NCBI GenBank assembly: GCA_963082975.1
Contig: OY720347.1
Location: forward strand, 44,839,155-44,903,154
Source of the DNA: Labia minor
Lineage: Eukaryota > Arthropoda > Insecta > Dermaptera > Spongiphoridae
Direction: 5' to 3'
Length of the DNA stretch: 64,000 bases
Shown: positions 58,997 to 64,000 of the stretch, one piece after another
Layout: the number at the start of each line of letters is the position of its first letter
Numbering within the stretch: position 1 is the first letter of the stretch
Made by a program: the position numbers and the translations under genes
The notes under the pieces: generated by a model
The model's input: only the letters and a program-made list of their open reading frames with translations
Databases searched by the model: none
Told to the model about the DNA's origin: nothing

Positions 58997-59512
58997 TATC
59001 TCTTTTCCGATTCACTCGAGATAAGAAAAGAAAATTAAAATAGAGAAAAATTACTACAATTTATGAAATATTCTTTTTATTTGTAAAATCAATAGTTTTG
59101 GCGCACGGACTATACTGATTGATTCTTATTTTATTCTGAATTTCTAATCTCTAAAGTTTCAAAAATATTATGAAAGAGTTTTGAAATTTCACAATTATTC
59201 TAGGACAACGATTCTCAATCTGTGTGGCGCGCCTCCCCGAGGGGTGGAGGGCGCGGAAATGTCTCAGTATTTGTAGGGACACTATATCGAAAGCAAAGTA
59301 TTGATAGGTATCGAAAGGCTAAGTATCGATTCTTCGATAGTATCGGACTCCAAAGTATCGAAGTATCGGTATCGGAAAAAAAAGCTTATTCCAGAAAACG
59401 CTTGACCTTTTTTTTTAGAACCAAATTGAAAAAATTTTGAAAAAAAGTACGATGCTAGGTGCTCTGAGTACCATTCGATACTTTTTTCGATACCACAGGT
59501 ATGGGTTTCAAT

Positions 59513-60199
59513 CAGTGGCGTACCTAAGGGGGGGGGGGGCGGTGGGTGCGGTCCGCACCGGGCGGCACTTATCTTGGGGCGGCATTTTTATATTTAGTTA
59601 TAGTTGTGTAATAAGCAACACACACACACACACACTTATTCATTTCATATTTATTTTTTTTCTTTCTTGAATAATAAATGATTATTATGATTATTATAAG
59701 TTTACTATTTGATTTATATAAATTATGATTAACTATATGATTTCGAATATTATTCCTCGGTGTATATAAATGCATTTTAGTGTAAATTTTGAATTCTAAT
59801 TCCAAGAACAGGATAATAATTTTATTTGATTGTATTCATTAAAATTGGTTGAATTCGTAAACGAATCTTTACGATTTTGTTCGGCAAAATTATCTTCGTT
59901 CTACAATGAGTCAATTAAGACTACAAAATCTTGCAATATTGTCAATAGATCAAGAAATTACAAATAATATAAATTTTGAGAGCATTATAGACGATTTTTC
60001 TAGTATGAAAGCTAGAAGAGTAAATATTACATAAATATGTTTACGAGTGCATACAAATATGTGTAAAACAATTTACTCTGTGTATTAATTAATATTGATT
60101 AAATAACTTAATAATTTATTTATGTGTATTAATTTATAAAAACAACTATTTGATTGACTTATAATAGAAAGGGCGGCAAAAGTTCTAGGTACGCCACTG
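59513..60199 (+). mobile_element. Inner hAT element with transposase remnant
   Basis: Ends CAGTGGCGTACCTAAG and the inverse of CAGTGGCGTACCTAGA, with a perfect 8-bp duplication GTTTCAAT (59505-59512, 60200-60207). A run of G lies just inside the left end. It retains the last coding piece of a transposase (see next entry). 687 bp. Confidence 0.9.
59885..60034 (+). pseudogene. hAT transposase C-terminus (dimerisation domain end)
   Basis: Reads NYLRSTMSQLRLQNLAIL then SIDQEITNNINFESIIDDF and KARRVNIT before a stop. This is the characteristic end of hATC domains (LRSTMSQERLxxLAxLSIE). Upstream coding is shifted or lost. Confidence 0.8.
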
Positions 60200-60447
60200 G
60201 TTTCAATGCTCTACTAGTATCGGAAGTTAAAGTATCGAATACAAGAATCGATGGTATCGGAAGTAAAGTATCGATACTCCGATAGTATTGAAGTATCGTT
60301 AGTGTCCCTAAGTATGGGTTTAGAATTAAAATATTCAAAACTAAACTCTTCCTTCATGTTTCTTTGAAGATTTTTTATTTGTATCTAGAATCAAATTTGA
60401 TAGGCACACAAACACACACACTTATTTTTTTAATTGCCATTTATCTA

Positions 60448-60714
60448 TGGTCAATTTGCCTGAAATTGAAATATTTCGGGAAGATTCCAATTACATACGA
60501 GCCGGAGGCGATCCTTTGGAATTCATTTATATTTCAACAATCATTTTTTAACGATTACAAATTATTTTTTCAAAATTAATTTTATTTCATGTTTATATAT
60601 TATGATTATTTTGTTGTTTTTTTTTAAAAAAAAAGAAAGATAAACAACAATAAAAAAATCGATCAAGAGAATAATATTGAATCAATGGAAATAGAAGTAC
60701 CCTTTCATTATTAG
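60448..60714 (+). other. Two short exon-like blocks, unassigned
   Basis: 60448-60552 reads VNLPEIEIFREDSNYIRAGG then DPLEFIYIST. 60631-60714 follows a run of A ending in AG and reads NNNKKIDQENNIESMEIEV to TAG. Neither has a complete splice pattern. Possibly remains of one host gene; could also be chance. Confidence 0.25.
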
Positions 60715-61825
60715 AGGGATGGCCAACTCACTAAAGATTGTTTATAATTATTTCCCAGGGGGCTTCATAAAATGAAAATATTTTATGACTTAATTAAGAT
60801 TTCTTTTGGCTGAGTCATCTTAAAGTGTGTTTGAAGAAGTTAATGTCCTTTTATTTAAATTTTTTAATAATTATACTTATATATATATATGAGCATATTC
60901 AAAAGCTCAGAATTAAATACATAAATTTTAAAAATATTTATAATATAATATAAAATATTTAATAATTTTAATAATTTAAAAAAATTATCAGGCATTGTTG
61001 CAATTTCAAAAAGCTTTTTTTTGATATTACTTAATATCTTATTTTTAAAATAAATATGTACTATAATAGTTGATAATTATTGGGATGATGAAAATAATAT
61101 CGATGATGATAGGGGAAATTGCAAATTAATTTATCACTTGGAGATTTATTAAGTTAAAATTCATTTCTAATTATAATATAAATAATATATATAAATATAT
61201 ATTCGATTTCGACTACACTCCCATAGCCGAGAGCGGGGACTGGTCACACACATATTGGGAATCCCTCCATGGTTTTGGGTTGTTCCATCAGGGCAGCCCC
61301 TCATAGGAGATAAAGCCAGTGGCAGAATTCCCCAAATTTAACAATAACAAATCAATATTAAAATTAAACAAATTACCCCCTTATAATACTTATATACTAT
61401 AAATGAACAATATAATCAAATAATAATGTAATATAATAAAATAAATTGTAATTATTCTTTTGAATTTTATTGTAGATCGATTGAGTTAAATTGTCTATGA
61501 CACGAATCATGAGAGTGAAAAATTAATAAAAATTCTGAGAAAGTGAATAAATATTATATTATATACATAGGTAATTTTTGTAAATTTGTTGCTTTGAAGA
61601 TGAGTGCGACGGGCACTCGTCGGTAATTAAATAACAAAGATCTTTATTTTTCTACCTGCCCCGGCTCCCGTTTTCTTATTTTCTGGCTATATTTGTATTG
61701 TTTATTTAATTTTAATTAAAAACATTAAACATTGAAAATAATTGATTAAGGATTTTTTAATTTAGTGACGATTAAATTAAAAAAAATTCTGAGATTTCTA
61801 AATAATGATATTTCTTCTTAATTAA
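60715..61825. other. AT-rich intergenic DNA with two GC patches
   Basis: 61208-61335 (CATAGCCGAGAGCGGGGACT onward) and 61600-61625 (GAGTGCGACGGGCACTCGTC, a small hairpin) stand out from AT-rich DNA. I tested 61208-61335 as tRNA and as exon and found neither. Confidence 0.35.
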
Positions 61826-62508
61826 AATAAGTTGACCTGTGGCCAGGTCCGAACCGACCGACGGTTTGAAGGAAATTAATTTCCAGCTACAGAAACAATT
61901 TCAAATAATTTTAATATATCTATTAATGTAATAAAAAACAGATATGGACATAACATAAATATTTTTAATTTTATTTTATTTTATTGGATGACGTCATATA
62001 ATTTAAAATTAAGAAAAAACTAATAAAGATGATTTTTCTCGAGGATAAAACCAATACAAAGTACATTTGCACCTAAAGTTGATCAATTCATCATATTGAT
62101 GCATTAAGTAAATATACCAAATTTCATCAAAATCCGTTTGGTGCAAATCCGGAAACCGGAAGTGGAAGGGAAGGGTTATTTTCACACCAAGTTTCACATG
62201 AGGAGATTTTTTACATATCACCACGAATCATGCACTTTGTATTGGTTTTATCCTCGAGAAAAATCATCTTTATTAGTTTTTTCTTAATTTAAAATTATAT
62301 GGCGTCATCCAGCCATTCATGACGTCACAGCCTGGTCTTACATATATATATTATAAATAAAATTAAATTAAAAATATTTATGTTATATCCATATCTGTTG
62401 TTTATTACATTAATAGATATATTAAAATTATTTGAAATTGTTTCTGTAGCTGGAAATTAATTTCCTTCAAACCGTCGATCGGTTCGGACCTGGCCACAGG
62501 TCAATTTA
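61826..62508. repeat. Palindromic copy of repeat 'A'
   Basis: The left arm (61826 on) and right arm (to 62508) are inverted copies: GTTGACCTGTGGCCAGGTCC appears on plus at the left and on minus at the right, with arms of roughly 200-300 bp. The middle (62060-62180) contains both CACCTAAAGTTGATCAATTC and the CCGGAAACCGGAAGTGG segment. It looks like two head-to-head repeat A copies. Confidence 0.8.
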
Positions 62509-62835
62509 TTTATGAAATATATTTACATTAAATTAAATTTATATCACATTCGGCAAACAATTTTAAATTTAAATTGAACCATTTACATTAATACGCCACC
62601 TCCTTTTTTTTCAAAATATGATAATTTCATTAATGAACTTCTTACTGATATATTTATAATTTTTTTTTTTAATTTTCAGTAAGATCTTTGAATAAAATTA
62701 AGTTATTGATTTAATAGAATTAATAGAATTAAACTTATTGATTCGATTTAAGATGTATTCTAAAACACCACTAATTTTAAAAATTAATATTTGTTTATTT
62801 TATTTTAATATGTATTTTATTTGAAATAATTTGCA

Positions 62836-63000
62836 GTAGAGCGCTCACCTCTGCACTCCCCGCTCGCCCCTCTCCATGCCCCTCCGAGGCCTGGCCACAC
62901 CTCCTCATGCCGGCCGGCTGACTCGAACGATTCAGTTCCCCTCAGTTCCCCTTCCCCTTCCTTGCTGTGTGTAAGACGCTAAGCGGCCTCTCCACTGAAA
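62836..63000. other. C/T-rich GC island
   Basis: About 165 bp of pyrimidine-rich, high-GC DNA (CTCCCCGCTCGCCCCTCTCC, then CAGTTCCCC twice) in a >75% AT setting. It starts CAGTAGAGCGCTCACCTCTG, which resembles the D-arm to anticodon part of a tRNA, so a decayed tRNA-derived SINE head is possible. No frame is convincing. Confidence 0.35.
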
Positions 63001-63331
63001 TCATCCCTTAATCAGTCGCTAATCAAGAATTAATTGTAATTTTATTATTTATTTTTATTAATTAAAAGGAAGATTAGTGAACTTTAAAAAAAAATATTTC
63101 AATAAAAATTAAATTTTATAAAGTGCATTTTTATAATTTTTTATTCATATACCCAAATAAATTTATAAATTTTTCATTCAAATCTTTGAAAAGAATTAAT
63201 CTTAAATATTCTATCAGATCTCATTAATTAAATTTTATTAAAAGTTAAATTAAAATTATTTAAAAATTAAAAAATCATATACAAAATTTTATTTTTCTTT
63301 AAATATATTTATTGAAATATTTTTTAAATTT

Positions 63332-63367
<36 letters not shown>

Positions 63368-64000
63368 CCTATTAAAACTTATTTATTTAAAAAATATGAA
63401 GATGTGCTGATTATATTCAAAATTCATATAATATAATTATAAATCAAAAAAATATAAATTGCTTATATTCATATAGGAATATATAATTTTAAATATTCTA
63501 TATATTCTTTCTAATCTTAATATCGCTCACCGTTCCTTTCAAATCTCATAAGAATATTGTTTTGTCAATTTCATATTATTATAACATTTTGAAAAATGAA
63601 TAATATTTCTATTACCTATATATCAATTAAACAGAATAAAATCTTCGTGAAATTAATAATATAATAATATTTAGTTTTCTGATGTTTTCTAAGATATTTT
63701 TATTATATGTCTATTAAATGCGGATTATAACTTATTATAATCATGGTTCTATATAGGATGTAAAATAATTTTAGTATTTTAATATTACACAAATAAGATA
63801 ATATTTTTAAAAATCTATACACTTTTTAATTTAACTAATTAATATTAATTAATATTATATCTTATTTTTTTATTTCCTGTATATAATATAAATATCTAAT
63901 CTTAATTATTTTTTTCTTTATCGAGGCGAGAGTGATAGACAAAAATTCAAGTCTACGAGCTGTTCTTCGAGTTTAATCTGCGAGAAATATCAACCCTTTA
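63001..64000. other. AT-rich DNA to window end
   Basis: A (TA)n microsatellite lies at about 63336-63362. No gene. The last 80 bases become less AT-rich (GAGGCGAGAGTGATAGACAA), perhaps the edge of a feature beyond the window. Confidence 0.4.

Larger units (their letters stand above)
59274..60310. mobile_element. Outer hAT-like element with TATCGA subterminal repeats
   Basis: Inverted ends TAGGGACACTA (59274; inverse ending 60310), flanked by AGTATTTG and AGTATGGG (6 of 8 alike). Both subterminal regions contain many AGTATCGA/TATCGA words, a layout seen in several hAT families. A younger hAT (59513-60199) is inserted in the middle. Confidence 0.65.

Noticed and set aside
61208-61335. Possible tRNA or small RNA gene
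   Set aside because: No acceptor stem or B-box could be drawn and no exon signals fit.

Overview
The window is about 64 kb of AT-rich animal nuclear DNA, most likely from an arthropod and probably an insect. Five intron-rich housekeeping genes have GT-AG introns whose reading phases agree across every junction, there is one eukaryotic tRNA, and the rest is full of arthropod-type transposable elements (BEL/Pao, non-LTR RT, Tc1/mariner, hAT, Helitron, fold-back repeats). The species cannot be named from the sequence.

Layout: 0-3.3 kb holds a Helitron endonuclease remnant, a fold-back repeat, 47-bp tandem repeats, a hAT MITE and two unassigned exon-like blocks. 3.3-9 kb is AT-rich with hAT and LINE remnants. 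9-16.4 kb is a nest: a BEL/Pao LTR element on the minus strand (9547-15530, equal-length LTRs that read the same, GTAAC duplication) sits inside a LINE reverse transcriptase, next to a Tc1-like remnant and a tRNA-Leu(CAG). 17.3-23.7 kb is a compact gene cluster: SRP19 (+), an unrecognised coiled-coil protein (+), and a NEMP nuclear-envelope protein (-). 24-26 kb carries a small Helitron with intact ends inserted in another repeat. 27.1-27.5 kb holds a possible very small three-exon gene. 28.4-33.2 kb is eIF4B (+). 34.8-35.7 kb is a deleted DD41D mariner. 36.2-46.1 kb is ALIX/PDCD6IP (-), with 15 exons and an enlarged last intron. 46.7-51.9 kb is a PPIG-type cyclophilin (+), head to head with ALIX. 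52-64 kb is repeat-rich: a second deleted DD41D mariner, nested hAT elements, LINE tails, a palindromic repeat and several orphan exon-like blocks.

The five recognised genes do unrelated core jobs: SRP assembly, nuclear-envelope structure, translation initiation, ESCRT-associated membrane scission, and a nuclear SR-type cyclophilin. They do not form a pathway. ALIX and the cyclophilin share a divergent intergenic region of about 590 bp. I see no exotic gene system. The most unusual signals are in the mobile elements: (i) the BEL/Pao element pairs matching LTRs with broken, gag-less internal DNA, and its leader is built of tandem duplications, one carrying a compensatory base-pair change; (ii) a Helitron whose empty site is visible 30 kb away; (iii) a clear record of nested insertions. 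All coordinates and splice sites were read by eye.
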